A stretch of DNA of 64,000 nt from Pararhodonellum marinum (GCF_015354735.1 NZ_JACEFJ010000002.1:186001-250000), one strand, 5' to 3'; shown: positions 32,741-43,422, counted from the stretch's first letter. Program-made: numbers and translations. The notes: generated by a model not told the origin, from the letters alone.

Positions 32741-33481
32741 TTAACGTGCCCCACCACCATCTATCACCAGACAGGTGCCATTCACATAGGCTGCCTCGTC
32801 TGAAGCAAGGTAAAGATATCCATAAGCGACATCGATAGGTTTGCCCCAATGCCCTAAAGGAATCAAAGGAAGCATTTGCTTAACCACATGGTCAGGAATA
32901 GCAGCTGTCATGTCCGTTTCGATAAAACCAGGAGCAATGCAGTTGCAGGTTATCCCGTACTTCCCCAATTCAAGTGCCCAGACCTTGGTCATTCCGATCA
33001 CCGCTGACTTTGAAGCCACATAATTGGTCTGGCCAAAATTGCCTCTCAAACCTACATTGGATGAAGCTGAGACAATTCTTCCATATCCGTTTTCCTTCAT
33101 GACCTCCGCCACTGCCTGTGTGCAATAAAATATTCCGGTTTGATTGACTGAAATTACTTTTTCCCAATCCGAAATGCTCATTTTAAGAAGGGTTTTGTCT
33201 TTGGTGATCCCGGCATTATTCACCAATACATCTATTTTGCCAAAAGCTTCTTTGACCTTTTGCGTGGCTTTTTGTACCTGTTTTTTATCTGATACGGCCA
33301 CTTTCATAAAATGGACCGGCCAGCCTTCCCGGTGCAGTCGGTTGGCCAAACTCTCACCTTTGTTGGATACATCCCAAATAACCACTTTTGCACCTTCTTT
33401 GGCAAAAAGGTGTACCGTAGCAGCGCCAATTCCCTTGGCTCCACCGGTGATGATAGCTACTTTGTCATTTAATCTCATCAT
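32741..33481 (-). CDS. fabG: short-chain dehydrogenase, 3-oxoacyl-ACP/acetoacetyl-CoA reductase-like
   Basis: A 246-residue classical SDR. NAD(P) site GGAKGIG (about 14-20), VNNAGIT, catalytic Ser in IVSASSNVG, Tyr and Lys in QTNYVASKSAVIG, and the C-terminal VNGTCLVIDGGG. It is closest in pattern to FabG and to PhaB-type acetoacetyl-CoA reductases. There is no other fatty-acid gene nearby, so a second role is possible. The 190 bases between it and the serine-hydrolase homologue hold nothing I can identify. Confidence 0.8.
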   Translation of the reverse strand: MMRLNDKVAIITGGAKGIGAATVHLFAKEGAKVVIWDVSNKGESLANRLHREGWPVHFMKVAVSDKKQVQKATQKVKEAFGKIDVLVNNAGITKDKTLLKMSISDWEKVISVNQTGIFYCTQAVAEVMKENGYGRIVSASSNVGLRGNFGQTNYVASKSAVIGMTKVWALELGKYGITCNCIAPGFIETDMTAAIPDHVVKQMLPLIPLGHWGKPIDVAYGYLYLASDEAAYVNGTCLVIDGGGAR

Positions 33482-33671
33482 TCATTTTGGGCTCAGGGCT
33501 TGACTTAGGTTATGAGAGATAATATTCCATTGAAGATACGGAAAAGACATCTAAAAAAGAACCTGCTTTTGATTTGAAGGCCTGTTCATCAACCAACTAC
33601 CACAATTCATTAGGCAAAGCCCGATGAATCCTTTAATTTTATGCCCTAATCAAATCCAAGTCTTACATCTT

Positions 33672-35060
33672 ATGTCCGTCCAGTCATATATTAATAAAAA
33701 CCAGGAAAGATTCCTTGAAGAACTGATTGCCCTATTAAAAATCCCTTCCGTAAGCGCCGATCCCAAATTTAAATCAGACGTATTTGCCGCAGCGGAATTT
33801 GTAAAAGATGCTTTGGAAAAAGCAGGGGCAGAAAATGTAGCACTTTGCGAGACTGCCGGTTACCCTATTGTATACGGAGAAAAAATAGTGGACCCTGCAT
33901 TGCCAACCGTCTTGGTTTACGGCCACTATGACGTACAGCCTGCCGATCCCTATGAGCTTTGGGAGTCTCCACCATTTGAGCCTGTCATCAAGAAAACCGA
34001 TGCCCATCCGGAAGGAGCCATATTTGCCAGAGGCTCGGCAGACGACAAGGGACAGTTCTATATGCACGTAAAAGCCTTTGAGGCAATGACGGCCCAAAAT
34101 GCGCTATCCTGCAACATCAAGTTTATGATCGAAGGGGAAGAAGAAGTGGGGTCGGAAAATTTGGACCTTTTTGTAAAAGAAAACAAGGATAAACTTAAGG
34201 CGGATGTGGTATTGATCTCTGATACCAGCATGCTTTCATTGGAACATCCTTCGGTTACGGTGGGGCTTAGAGGGCTGGCTTATTTGCAGGTAGAAGTGAC
34301 AGGACCTAACAGAGATCTCCACAGCGGTACCTATGGAGGTGCAGTTGCCAACCCAATTAACATTCTGTGTCAGATGATCGCTTCCCTCCAGGATGAAGAC
34401 CGCAAGATCACCATACCGGGATTTTACGATGATGTGGAAAACTATTCCTCAGCCTACCGGGAGAACTTGAATAAGGCTCCCTTTGATGAAGCGGACTATA
34501 AAAAGAAATTGGACATTGAGGCATTAGAAGGGGAAAAAGGATATACAACCATAGAGCGAACCGGAATACGTCCTACCCTTGATGTCAATGGCATTTGGGG
34601 TGGATATACCGGTGAAGGAGCCAAAACAGTGCTTCCCTCCAAAGCCTATGCGAAAATATCCATGAGGCTGGTTCCAAATCAGGACCACAAACAAATTTCG
34701 AAAAGCTTTGAATCCCATTTCAAAGCCATAGCTCCTGCTTCAGTGAAAGTAAAAGTCACCCCACACCATGGAGGCCATCCTGCTGTAATACCTACGGATT
34801 CGGTGGGATATCGAGCAGCAGAAGCGGCTATCCAAAGTGCCTTTGGTAAAAAAGCGATCCCAACTAGGGAAGGTGGTTCCATTCCCATTACTTCTTTGTT
34901 CCAAAAAGAATTGGGACTTGACCCTATTTTGCTGGGATTTGGTCTGGATACGGATGCCATACACTCCCCTAATGAACATTATGGTGTCAAAAACTATTTG
35001 ATGGGAATTGAAACCATTGTATTGTTTTTCAAGCATTTTAGGGCCCTATCCGATAAATAG
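33672..35060 (+). CDS. M20-family dipeptidase
   Basis: The open frame extends to 33624, but the ATG at 33672 (MSVQSYINKNQERFL) fits the family start and follows a weak -7 box TAATTTTA (33634-33641); 462 residues. It is a cytoplasmic zinc dipeptidase: YGHYDVQPAD gives the first His and bridging Asp, MIEGEEEVGSE the catalytic Glu pair, LISDTSM the Asp and AIHSPNEHYG the last His. A lid domain lies at about 200-330. Substrates are general dipeptides. Confidence 0.9.
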   Translation: MSVQSYINKNQERFLEELIALLKIPSVSADPKFKSDVFAAAEFVKDALEKAGAENVALCETAGYPIVYGEKIVDPALPTVLVYGHYDVQPADPYELWESPPFEPVIKKTDAHPEGAIFARGSADDKGQFYMHVKAFEAMTAQNALSCNIKFMIEGEEEVGSENLDLFVKENKDKLKADVVLISDTSMLSLEHPSVTVGLRGLAYLQVEVTGPNRDLHSGTYGGAVANPINILCQMIASLQDEDRKITIPGFYDDVENYSSAYRENLNKAPFDEADYKKKLDIEALEGEKGYTTIERTGIRPTLDVNGIWGGYTGEGAKTVLPSKAYAKISMRLVPNQDHKQISKSFESHFKAIAPASVKVKVTPHHGGHPAVIPTDSVGYRAAEAAIQSAFGKKAIPTREGGSIPITSLFQKELGLDPILLGFGLDTDAIHSPNEHYGVKNYLMGIETIVLFFKHFRALSDK

Positions 35061-35223
35061 GTGGGGGAATAACCAAGTTCAAAAAGGATTTGACGGTAAG
35101 ATAGCAACCTCTTAAAAAGTTGAAGGGACATTACAGGTGACCATTTCTTTGTTCAAAAAAATTTGGAACTTATCCCTACCGAAAAAGCTTAATTAACCAG
35201 TTTAGTTTGCATTAATCCAACCA

Positions 35224-37293
35224 ATGAAGCATCCAAAATCATCTCTATTTGCTTTCACCTTTCTTTTTTTTTCCCTCTTTACGGCCATGGCCCAAATGGT
35301 GGCTCCTCCCAAATGGAACATCGCATTTGACAGGGAGGAATTTAACATCGGTGAGGAAATAGAATTGATTCTGAAAGCGGACATTCCTAGAGACTGGTAC
35401 ATCTATTCCAATGATTTTGATGAAGATGTGGGCCCGATATTGACCCACCTGATCTTGGAAGAAAATGTGGGCATCGTACAGAAAGGAGATCTAAAAGCCA
35501 TCAATCCAAAAACCAAATATGACAACATTTGGGAAGGCGAGGTAACTTATTTTGAGCAAAAGGGTGAATTCAGACAAACCTTCGAAATCACAGGAGCTGC
35601 TGGAAGGCTTACTGGTGTAGTAGAATATCAAATGTGTTCGGATATCACAGGCCAATGCATCCTCTACGAGGAAGATTTTGACTTTCAACTTACTGCAAGG
35701 GCAAATGGTTCGACCCAAGAACCGGCTACAATAGCTGAGGAATTGGCTGCTGAATCTCCTTCCGAAGCAGATAAAATTGACGATCCTACGGAGGAAATTG
35801 ACGCTGCGGATGTGGAAGCCTCTTCAAGAACTTACATTTCGTTGGAAGAAGATGAGGATAAGAGTGGATTGATCGGGTTTATGATCATTGCTTTTCTGGC
35901 GGGTTTGGCTGCTTTGTTGACACCCTGTGTCTTCCCTATGATCCCCATGACTGTGACTTTTTTTACGGGTAGGTCCAAATCCAGGGTTCAAGGAATTCGA
36001 AATGCATTTATTTACGGTTTTTCCATTATTGCCATTTACACGATAGCAGGAACAGCGGTTGCTGCACTTCAAGGGCCAGAGTTCGCCAATTGGCTTTCCA
36101 CCCATTGGGTGCCCAATGTCTTCTTCTTTCTGGTATTTATTTTCTTTGCCTTTGCTTTTCTGGGCATGTTTGAGTTGAATTTGCCCACGGGTTTTGTGAA
36201 TAAAATGGATGCAAAAGCCGATAAAGGAGGCATGACGGGAGTCTTTTTTATGGCCTTTACTTTGGTATTGGTTTCCTTTTCCTGTACAGGACCGATTGTA
36301 GGTTCTATCCTCATTAGCTCAGCAGGTGGGGCTTTGGTCAAGCCTATTTTAGGCATGTTTGCCTTTTCTTTGGCCTTTGCCATTCCCTTTACCTTATTTG
36401 CCATTTTCCCGGAATGGCTCAACTCTCTTCCCAAATCAGGCGGTTGGCTGAACTCCGTAAAGGTGGTTTTGGGTTTCCTTGAGCTGGCTTTGGCCTTTAA
36501 GTTCCTATCCATTGCAGATCAGGTTTATCATTGGGGCCTATTGGACCGGGATATTTATCTGGCTATCTGGATTGTCATTTTTGCGCTTTTGGGAGTTTAC
36601 CTTTTGGGCAAAATCCGATTGCCTCATGACTCTCCTATGGAATACCTCGGAGTTCCCCGCTTGATGCTTGCCATCATCACCTTTGTCTTTGTCCTTTACC
36701 TGATTCCCGGACTTTGGGGAGCGCCGTTAAAAGCATTGAGTGGTTACCTGCCTCCTATGTCTACCCACGATTTCAACATTCTGGAAGACCGGTATGCGTC
36801 AGAGGCAGAAAATGAGTTGGATGAGATCCCTAAATACGGCAACCTTTTGAAAATGCCTCATGGCATCAATGGATATTTTGACTATGAGCAGGCCTTAAGG
36901 GTTGCCAAAAAACAGGACAAACCCTTGTTCATTGATTTTACAGGCCATGGTTGTGTCAATTGTCGTGAGATGGAAGCCAGGGTTTGGTCTGATCCCGAGG
37001 TATTAAAACGACTCAAAGAAGATTTTGTCATGGTTGCACTGTACATTGACGAAAGGCTGGAACTGCCCGAAGCTGAATGGTATACTTCATCGTATGATGG
37101 AAAGGTAAAAAAAACCATGGGGAAACAAAATGCTGATTTTCAGATCACTCGCTTCAACAACAATGCTCAGCCTTACTATGTTTTGCTGGACCACAATGAA
37201 GAATTGCTTGTCAAACCCAAGGCCTATGACAGCAGCATCCCAAGTTTTATTGAATTTTTGGATGAAGCCAAAACAGAATTTACAAGAAGATGA
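35224..37293 (+). CDS. dsbD: thiol:disulfide interchange protein DsbD
   Basis: A 689-residue inner-membrane electron carrier. It has a signal peptide (to about residue 23, TAMA), an N-terminal periplasmic domain with the Cys pair in MCSDITGQC, an acidic linker (about 165-210), eight membrane helices with the redox Cys in LLTPCVFPM and FSCTGPIV, and a C-terminal thioredoxin domain with GCVNCRE. All six cysteines of the DsbD relay are present. It carries cytoplasmic reducing power to envelope thioredoxin-like proteins, perhaps including the lipoprotein redoxin at 20 kb. Confidence 0.93.
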   Translation: MKHPKSSLFAFTFLFFSLFTAMAQMVAPPKWNIAFDREEFNIGEEIELILKADIPRDWYIYSNDFDEDVGPILTHLILEENVGIVQKGDLKAINPKTKYDNIWEGEVTYFEQKGEFRQTFEITGAAGRLTGVVEYQMCSDITGQCILYEEDFDFQLTARANGSTQEPATIAEELAAESPSEADKIDDPTEEIDAADVEASSRTYISLEEDEDKSGLIGFMIIAFLAGLAALLTPCVFPMIPMTVTFFTGRSKSRVQGIRNAFIYGFSIIAIYTIAGTAVAALQGPEFANWLSTHWVPNVFFFLVFIFFAFAFLGMFELNLPTGFVNKMDAKADKGGMTGVFFMAFTLVLVSFSCTGPIVGSILISSAGGALVKPILGMFAFSLAFAIPFTLFAIFPEWLNSLPKSGGWLNSVKVVLGFLELALAFKFLSIADQVYHWGLLDRDIYLAIWIVIFALLGVYLLGKIRLPHDSPMEYLGVPRLMLAIITFVFVLYLIPGLWGAPLKALSGYLPPMSTHDFNILEDRYASEAENELDEIPKYGNLLKMPHGINGYFDYEQALRVAKKQDKPLFIDFTGHGCVNCREMEARVWSDPEVLKRLKEDFVMVALYIDERLELPEAEWYTSSYDGKVKKTMGKQNADFQITRFNNNAQPYYVLLDHNEELLVKPKAYDSSIPSFIEFLDEAKTEFTRR

Positions 37294-37349
37294 GCTTTGC
37301 AGGTCGGTTTAAAAAATGAATTTGATCCAAGGGTTTTCATGCCTCCTGT

Positions 37350-38120
37350 TCATCCATAAATTTCATTTAAAATCCCAGCCAAACGAATCCCTGCTGCCAA
37401 TAACCGTTCTTCTATGATGGGATAATATTGGTAATTGTAGCTGTACGAGATTCTATTGTCTTCGGGAATATCATAGACCATAGGTCTGCAGGCCATGGCT
37501 TCATCCAGCCATTTACTAGGATCCGCGGATTGCAATTCGTTTACTTTGGCTGGTGTTACTTTGGTATTTAGGTGTTTCGCCAACTCGGTAAAGCTCAGAT
37601 TTTGACTTTCTATGATTCTGGTATCCCAAACACTGTGGAGGTTGGTCTCCTGACCAAAGTAATTGACCCTGATGTCATTGCCCCCTTTATCATCTCCTCG
37701 ACCCACATGCAGGGGTTGATGCAAATCGCCAACCAAATGGACCAACATTTTGAGGTATTCAGCTTCCTCTTTTGGAGTCAAACCACCCGTTTTAAGTGCC
37801 CCTATAATCTTCAATAAGGCATCGTAAGCATTTCCTGTGGGTTCTTGTATGGATTCGTCATATTTTTCCCCATCAGGTATGGTGACCCAATGCCAGGTAT
37901 TGGTATAATCGTAAGCAGTTTCAGAGCGAATTTCATCCATCCAAACACTGACCATCGCCAAGGATTCTCTGTCTAAAACTTGGTTGACTTTTCTCAAAAC
38001 CTTTTTCTTTAGGTGCCATTCTGCCAATTGACCCACCACACGATGGCCATTTTGTCCCCAGCCAAAAGAATGAAATGAGAGAGCAGTAAGGAGAAGCAAA
38101 GAAAAAAACAGTTTTTTCAT
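37350..38120 (-). CDS. exported S1/P1-type nuclease
   Basis: A 256-residue zinc nuclease of the S1/P1 family. The signal peptide ends at SFHSFG so that Trp of WGQNGHRVVG becomes the mature N-terminus, the first zinc ligand of the family. Further ligands lie in VWMDEIR, TWHWV, LVHLVGDLHQPLHVG and NLHSVWD. It cleaves single-stranded DNA or RNA in the periplasm or outside, probably to gain nucleosides and phosphate, which fits the nucleoside hydrolase at 24.5 kb though not its operon. Confidence 0.92.
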   Translation of the reverse strand: MKKLFFSLLLLTALSFHSFGWGQNGHRVVGQLAEWHLKKKVLRKVNQVLDRESLAMVSVWMDEIRSETAYDYTNTWHWVTIPDGEKYDESIQEPTGNAYDALLKIIGALKTGGLTPKEEAEYLKMLVHLVGDLHQPLHVGRGDDKGGNDIRVNYFGQETNLHSVWDTRIIESQNLSFTELAKHLNTKVTPAKVNELQSADPSKWLDEAMACRPMVYDIPEDNRISYSYNYQYYPIIEERLLAAGIRLAGILNEIYG

Positions 38121-38253
38121 GATGGGGGGATTATTTAAGATTTGTGTTTGATTAGATCTTCTTTTATAGAAACTTCAAAAACCAAAATTGGGTTTTTATT
38201 TGAAAATCTCACTCTATTGCTTATTAAGTTTCGATGAAGTCTAGGCTTTATGG

Positions 38254-39450
38254 TCAAATGTTGCTTGATAATTCCTGAATGGCCAAATAGGCCATTAATC
38301 CGGCGCCCACTTCCAAAGCATCTTCATCTATATCAAAATTAGGAGTATGCACGCCTGAGGTGATGCCCTTGGACTCATTTCTAGTCCCTAATCGATAAAA
38401 GCAACCCTCTAATGCTTGGGTATAGTAAGAAAAATCTTCTGCGGCCATCCAAATGTCGAGGTCTTCCACTTTATCTGCTCCAAGGTAATCCACAGCAAAC
38501 TGTCTTAGTCTTTCGGTCAATTCATCCGCGTTCTTTAAGAAAGGATATCCTTTCCTTACCTCAAAATCCACAGATCCACCCATGCCCTCTGCTATACCGG
38601 TTGCAATTTTTACCATATGGGTATGTGCTTTGGCGCGCCATTCCTCATCAAGGGTCCTGAAAGTTCCTTCGATTTTTACCTCATTGGGAATAATGTTGGT
38701 TGCACCTAAGGCCTCTATCCGGCCGAAAGACAAGACTGATGGAATTTTTGGGCTGGCATTTCGACTGATGACTTGTTGAAGGGCAACAATGATGTGGCTG
38801 GCTATCAATACGGGATCTACCAGGTTTTCCGGCATGGCTCCATGACCACCTTTTCCTTTTACGGTGAGGTAAAGTTCATCTGCACTTGCCATATACATCC
38901 CTTTTCGGAAACCGACTTTACCTACATCTATGAGCGGCATGACGTGTTGGCCGATAATTGCATTGGGAGTGGGGTTTTCAAGGGCTCCATCACGGATCAT
39001 GAGAGAAGCGCCCCCTGGAATCTTTTCTTCACCTGGTTGAAAAATCAATTTTACGGTACCCGAAAAATCTTCTTTTAGTTCTTGGAGAATCCTTGCCACA
39101 CCCAACAAAGAGGCGGTATGGACATCATGCCCACAGGCATGCATGATACCGGGTTTGGTGGATTTATAGGAAGTTTCATTGGATTCAAAAATTGGCAATG
39201 CATCTATATCCGCTCGTAAAGCCAAAGTCTTTTGAGCAGGGTTAACACCTTCTATCAGAGCTACCAAACCCGTATTCGCCTTTTTTTCAATCTTTTCTAT
39301 CCCATAAGACCGCAAAAGGTTTTCTACATAAGCACTGGTCTCATGTTCTTCAAAGGACAACTCTGGATAAGCGTGAATATGTCTTCTGTGATGGATCAGG
39401 TCTTGGCTGAACAATGCAGCCAAGGCTTTAATTTTCTCTTTCAAGGTCAT
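38254..39450 (-). CDS. M20-family amidohydrolase (N-acyl amino acid hydrolase type)
   Basis: A 398-residue di-zinc hydrolase of the AbgB/hippurate hydrolase group. Metal motifs: HACGHDVHTASLLG (Cys, His, Asp, His), IFQPGEEKIPGG with the catalytic Glu pair, IGQHVMP, and the last His in SGVHTPNFDID. It removes acyl groups from amino acids or dipeptides; the substrate is unknown. The start lies 23 bases inside the upstream SPOR gene, so translation is coupled. End of the secA-SPOR-amidohydrolase run. Confidence 0.88.
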   Translation of the reverse strand: MTLKEKIKALAALFSQDLIHHRRHIHAYPELSFEEHETSAYVENLLRSYGIEKIEKKANTGLVALIEGVNPAQKTLALRADIDALPIFESNETSYKSTKPGIMHACGHDVHTASLLGVARILQELKEDFSGTVKLIFQPGEEKIPGGASLMIRDGALENPTPNAIIGQHVMPLIDVGKVGFRKGMYMASADELYLTVKGKGGHGAMPENLVDPVLIASHIIVALQQVISRNASPKIPSVLSFGRIEALGATNIIPNEVKIEGTFRTLDEEWRAKAHTHMVKIATGIAEGMGGSVDFEVRKGYPFLKNADELTERLRQFAVDYLGADKVEDLDIWMAAEDFSYYTQALEGCFYRLGTRNESKGITSGVHTPNFDIDEDALEVGAGLMAYLAIQELSSNI

Positions 39451-39976
39451 TCAATTCCTCTTTTTTCTTCCAGTTTTCTCTTTCAAAGCGATCCTGAATG
39501 ATCCTCGCAGTTGGAAAATGTTCTTTTAATGTGAAATAAGTGGCCTGTGCCTCAATTCTGTTGACGTATTTGCCGACTTTTACCAAATACCTAGGTTGTT
39601 GGTATTGCATTTCGGGTTTGATTTCCTCATTGACTTTGTAGATGTCATTGCGGGTTTTGAAAGCCAACTCACGATCTATTCCTGAATATACCAATATTGT
39701 GAATCCTGAATAATACCGCTCTTCCAGATTTTGTTCCGAAAACCTGGATAGGGCGTAATCCAAATCTTCGTCCACACTTAAATTGCCAGATGCAGCACCA
39801 TTTCCGGTTTCCTCCGTCACAGAAGCAGTGGGGATATCTGGAAATGTAATCCTGTTTTCGGAAAGATTTTCGTTGTAATTGGCGAATGCGTTGTCCCCTG
39901 AACCACCCTTCTTAACGGAGGCACAAGCAAAAAAGACAAAAGCAAAGCCCGCTAAACCAATTGTTCTCAATCCCAT
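39428..39976 (-). CDS. SPOR-domain lipoprotein
   Basis: A 182-residue lipoprotein (lipobox VFFAC in AFVFFACASVKKG). A flexible, acidic linker (about 25-90) precedes a C-terminal SPOR-like domain (about 95-175, with FTILVYSG and YLVKVGKYVNRIEAQ) that binds denuded glycan strands of peptidoglycan. It starts 10 bases after secA and overlaps the amidohydrolase. Its task is likely in the cell envelope or division site. Confidence 0.75.
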   Translation of the reverse strand: MGLRTIGLAGFAFVFFACASVKKGGSGDNAFANYNENLSENRITFPDIPTASVTEETGNGAASGNLSVDEDLDYALSRFSEQNLEERYYSGFTILVYSGIDRELAFKTRNDIYKVNEEIKPEMQYQQPRYLVKVGKYVNRIEAQATYFTLKEHFPTARIIQDRFERENWKKKEELNDLEREN

Positions 39977-39986
39977 AGCATTTCGT

Positions 39987-42900
39987 TTAATCTACAATTA
40001 CACATTTTCCCGCAGCAACATCCTCTTCTACGGCTTTAAATTTGACATCCTTTTTTATGTTTCCATTGGTATACTGAACTGATACCCGATCATTTCTTCC
40101 ATAAGACTTTTCGGATTTGCGCGGGGCAACCACCTGGGGAGCAGCAGATCGGTTGGCCACTGCAGCAGCGGCTTGTCTTCTTTCTCCTGGATTCAGCGTG
40201 CTTCCCACTTCCGCTTTGGATGCCTGCCCTTGGGGTTCCTGCCTTCTTTGGGCTTGGGCCGCCTTTACCTGATTAGGATCCTGCTGAGGCAATTCTGCTT
40301 TAGACAAGAAGGAAATCACATCGTCATTCAATCTGCCTACAAACCGTTTAAACATTTCAAATGCTTCAAATTTATAAATCAGCAAAGGATCTTTTTGTTC
40401 ATAAACAGCATTTTGAACGGATTGCTTCAAGTCGTCCATATCCCTTAAGTGTTCTTTCCAGTTTTGGTCAATGATAGCCAAAGTCACTGTTTTTTCAATG
40501 GCCCTGATCAAATCCCTCCCCTGATTTTGCAAGGTGGATTCCAGATTAACAACCACTCCGATTTGCTTGAGACCATCGGTGATAGGCACCATGATTTCTT
40601 TGACTGTTGCACCCCTTTGGGTGTATACATCTTTCAAAATAGGCATAGACCGGTTCAGGATCCGATCATTCTTGGACATGTAACTCTGGTAAGAGGCATC
40701 AAAGAGTTCTTGGGTGAGAAGGTGAATATCCTTCGACTTCAGCGTTTCAGAATCAATTTTGTGGTCAACTCCCAAAGAACTGTAAATATTCATTCTCAGG
40801 TTTTCCACGTCTTCGGTGGTCTTGGCCATTTCAATGATATCAGCTGCCACATCATACATGATATTGAGAATGTCCAATTCCAGCCTTTCACCCATAAGCG
40901 CATTTTTTCGCCGCTTGTAGACCACTTCCCGCTGGGAGTTCATCACATCATCATATTCCAGCAGCCGCTTCCGGATGCCAAAGTTGTTCTCCTCTACTTT
41001 CCTTTGGGCACGTTCTATGGACTTGGTGATCATGGAATGTTGGATTACCTCTCCTTCTTCCAAACCCATCCTATCCATGAGTTTGGCTATCCTTTCGGAA
41101 CCAAACAACCGCATGAGGTTATCTTCCAGGGACACAAAGAATTGAGAAGAACCCACATCACCTTGCCTACCAGCCCTACCTCTCAATTGCCTGTCGACCC
41201 GTCGGGATTCATGCCTTTCTGTACCGATAATGGCCAAACCTCCGGCATTTTTTGATTCCGGTGCAAGCTTGATGTCAGTTCCCCTACCAGCCATGTTGGT
41301 GGCTATGGTGACTGTTCCGGGTTTACCTGCTTCGGCAACTACCTCTGCCTCACGGGCGTGTTGCTTGGCATTCAATACCTGGTGTTTTATTTTTCTCAAA
41401 GTGAGCATCCTGCTCAAGAGTTCGGATATCTCCACCGAAGTCGTACCGACCAGCACCGGTCTTCCGGCATCGGTAAGTGCGTTGATTTCGTCTACCACGG
41501 CATTAAACTTTTCCCGCACCGTTTTGAAGACCATGTCCTCCCGATCTGAACGTTGAATGGGTTTATTGGTAGGAATTACTACTACATCTAATTTGTAGAT
41601 TTCCCAGAATTCTCCCGATTCAGTTTCAGCAGTACCTGTCATACCTGACAACTTGTGGTACATCCTAAAATAATTTTGAAGGGTGATCGTCGCGTAAGTT
41701 TGGGTGGCATCCTCTACTTTTACGTTCTCTTTAGCTTCAATGGCCTGATGCAAACCATCAGAATACCTTCTGCCATCCATGACCCTACCGGTTTGTTCGT
41801 CCACAATTTTTACCTTGCCATCGGCAAGGATATATTCTGTGTCCTTTTCAAACATACAATAAGCTTTCAGCAGTTGGTTTACGGTATGAATCCGCTGGGC
41901 CTTCACCCCGTAATCTTTGATGATTTCTTCTTTTCGGATCAGCTTTTCTTTCTCATCCAATTCAGCATTCTTCTCCAATTCGGCGATCTCGATGCCGATG
42001 TCCGGCATGATAAAGAAATTCGGATCTTCATTTTTCGTGGTGATGACTTCAATCCCATTATCCGTTAATTCTACGGAATTTGTTTTTTCATCAATGGTAA
42101 ATAGAAGCGGCTCATCTGCTTCAGGCATCATCCGTTTGTTGTCCTGCAAATAAAAATTTTCTGTTTTTTGCAAAATAACCCTGATACCTGGCTCGGATAG
42201 GTACTTGATCACCGGTTTGTATTTAGGCATGCCTCTGAAGGCCCTAAAAAGTGAAAGACCCCCCTCTTTTTGATTGCCCTCTTTGATCAACTTCTTGGCG
42301 TCAGTAAGAAATCCTTGGACCAGTTTCCTCTGCTCCTCCACCAAAGTGGACACCCTTGGTTTCATTTCATAAAACTCATGCTCGTCTCCTCTTGGAATCG
42401 GTCCAGAGATAATTAATGGTGTCCGTGCTTCATCAATTAGCACGGAGTCAACTTCATCAATGATGGCATAGTGGTGTTTTCCTTGCACAAGGTCGCCAGC
42501 ATCCCTGGCCATGTTGTCTCTCAAATAATCAAAGCCAAACTCATTGTTGGTTCCGTAGACTATGTCACAGCCATAGGCCTTTCTTCTGGCATCTGAATTG
42601 GGCTGGTACTTGTCAATACAATCTACTGTAAGTCCGTGGAATTCAAAAAGTGGCGCATTCCACTCGGAATCTCTTTTGGCCAAATAATCATTGACGGTCA
42701 CAATATGTACGCCTCTGCCTGCCAGTGCATTCAGGAAAGATGGCAATGTAGAAACCAGGGTTTTACCTTCCCCAGTGGCCATTTCGGCAATTTTACCTTG
42801 ATGAAGGACAACCCCACCTATCAACTGCACATCATAGTGGAGCATGTCCCATGTGACTTCAGTACCAGCGGCCAACCATTTGTTGTGCCAAATGGCCTGT

Positions 42901-43364
42901 TCACCTGAAATTTCCACATTACTTTTCTTGGCAGCCAATTCTTTGTCATACAGGTTGGCGGTAACGACCAGTTTCTTATTCTCTTTGAATCTCCTTGCCG
43001 TCTCTTTTATGACGCCGAATGCCTCCGGTAAAATCTTATTCAAACTATCCTCCAATGCTTTGTCCCGGTCTTTTTCAACTGATTCAATCTGGTTGAACAG
43101 GGCATCTTTTTCATGCACTTTATCGGGAGCCATCACTTCAATCTGAGCCCTAATCTCTGTTATTTTATCGTCGTATTCTTTGAGGTCTTCGTTTAGCCTG
43201 GACTTCAATTCCCCAGTCTTGGCACGCAGTTCATCGTCTGACAATACCTGCAACTTGCTATATGCTCCATTGATGAGTTCCACCATTGGAGACAATATTT
43301 TTATATCTCTTCCAGACTTGGTTCCAAAGATTTTCGCCAGTCCTTTTGCAATCGTTTCTAACAT
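39987..43364 (-). CDS. secA: preprotein translocase ATPase SecA
   Basis: A 1125-residue motor for protein export. Walker A is MATGEGKTLV, Walker B YAIIDEVDSVLIDEARTPLIISG, with helicase motifs GTTSVEISE and TIATNMAGRGTDIKL in the second ATPase domain and RQLRGRAGRQGDVGSSQF near its end. It is longer than E. coli SecA through insertions typical of Bacteroidota. The C-terminal zinc motif (CxCxSG...CH) is absent; the tail is instead the basic GRNDRVSVQYTNGNIKKD. A hairpin lies in the leader at 43423-43455. Confidence 0.96.
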   Translation of the reverse strand: MLETIAKGLAKIFGTKSGRDIKILSPMVELINGAYSKLQVLSDDELRAKTGELKSRLNEDLKEYDDKITEIRAQIEVMAPDKVHEKDALFNQIESVEKDRDKALEDSLNKILPEAFGVIKETARRFKENKKLVVTANLYDKELAAKKSNVEISGEQAIWHNKWLAAGTEVTWDMLHYDVQLIGGVVLHQGKIAEMATGEGKTLVSTLPSFLNALAGRGVHIVTVNDYLAKRDSEWNAPLFEFHGLTVDCIDKYQPNSDARRKAYGCDIVYGTNNEFGFDYLRDNMARDAGDLVQGKHHYAIIDEVDSVLIDEARTPLIISGPIPRGDEHEFYEMKPRVSTLVEEQRKLVQGFLTDAKKLIKEGNQKEGGLSLFRAFRGMPKYKPVIKYLSEPGIRVILQKTENFYLQDNKRMMPEADEPLLFTIDEKTNSVELTDNGIEVITTKNEDPNFFIMPDIGIEIAELEKNAELDEKEKLIRKEEIIKDYGVKAQRIHTVNQLLKAYCMFEKDTEYILADGKVKIVDEQTGRVMDGRRYSDGLHQAIEAKENVKVEDATQTYATITLQNYFRMYHKLSGMTGTAETESGEFWEIYKLDVVVIPTNKPIQRSDREDMVFKTVREKFNAVVDEINALTDAGRPVLVGTTSVEISELLSRMLTLRKIKHQVLNAKQHAREAEVVAEAGKPGTVTIATNMAGRGTDIKLAPESKNAGGLAIIGTERHESRRVDRQLRGRAGRQGDVGSSQFFVSLEDNLMRLFGSERIAKLMDRMGLEEGEVIQHSMITKSIERAQRKVEENNFGIRKRLLEYDDVMNSQREVVYKRRKNALMGERLELDILNIMYDVAADIIEMAKTTEDVENLRMNIYSSLGVDHKIDSETLKSKDIHLLTQELFDASYQSYMSKNDRILNRSMPILKDVYTQRGATVKEIMVPITDGLKQIGVVVNLESTLQNQGRDLIRAIEKTVTLAIIDQNWKEHLRDMDDLKQSVQNAVYEQKDPLLIYKFEAFEMFKRFVGRLNDDVISFLSKAELPQQDPNQVKAAQAQRRQEPQGQASKAEVGSTLNPGERRQAAAAVANRSAAPQVVAPRKSEKSYGRNDRVSVQYTNGNIKKDVKFKAVEEDVAAGKCVIVD

Positions 43365-43422
43365 ATATTTAGCGTATTCTTATTGGCCTTAAAATTACTT
43401 TCTTTTTGTCACAATTGATAAT

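Noticed and set aside
40449-41255. A 268-codon open frame on the plus strand
   Set aside because: It lies wholly antisense to secA, has no start context or family, and is explained by the codon pattern of the real gene.
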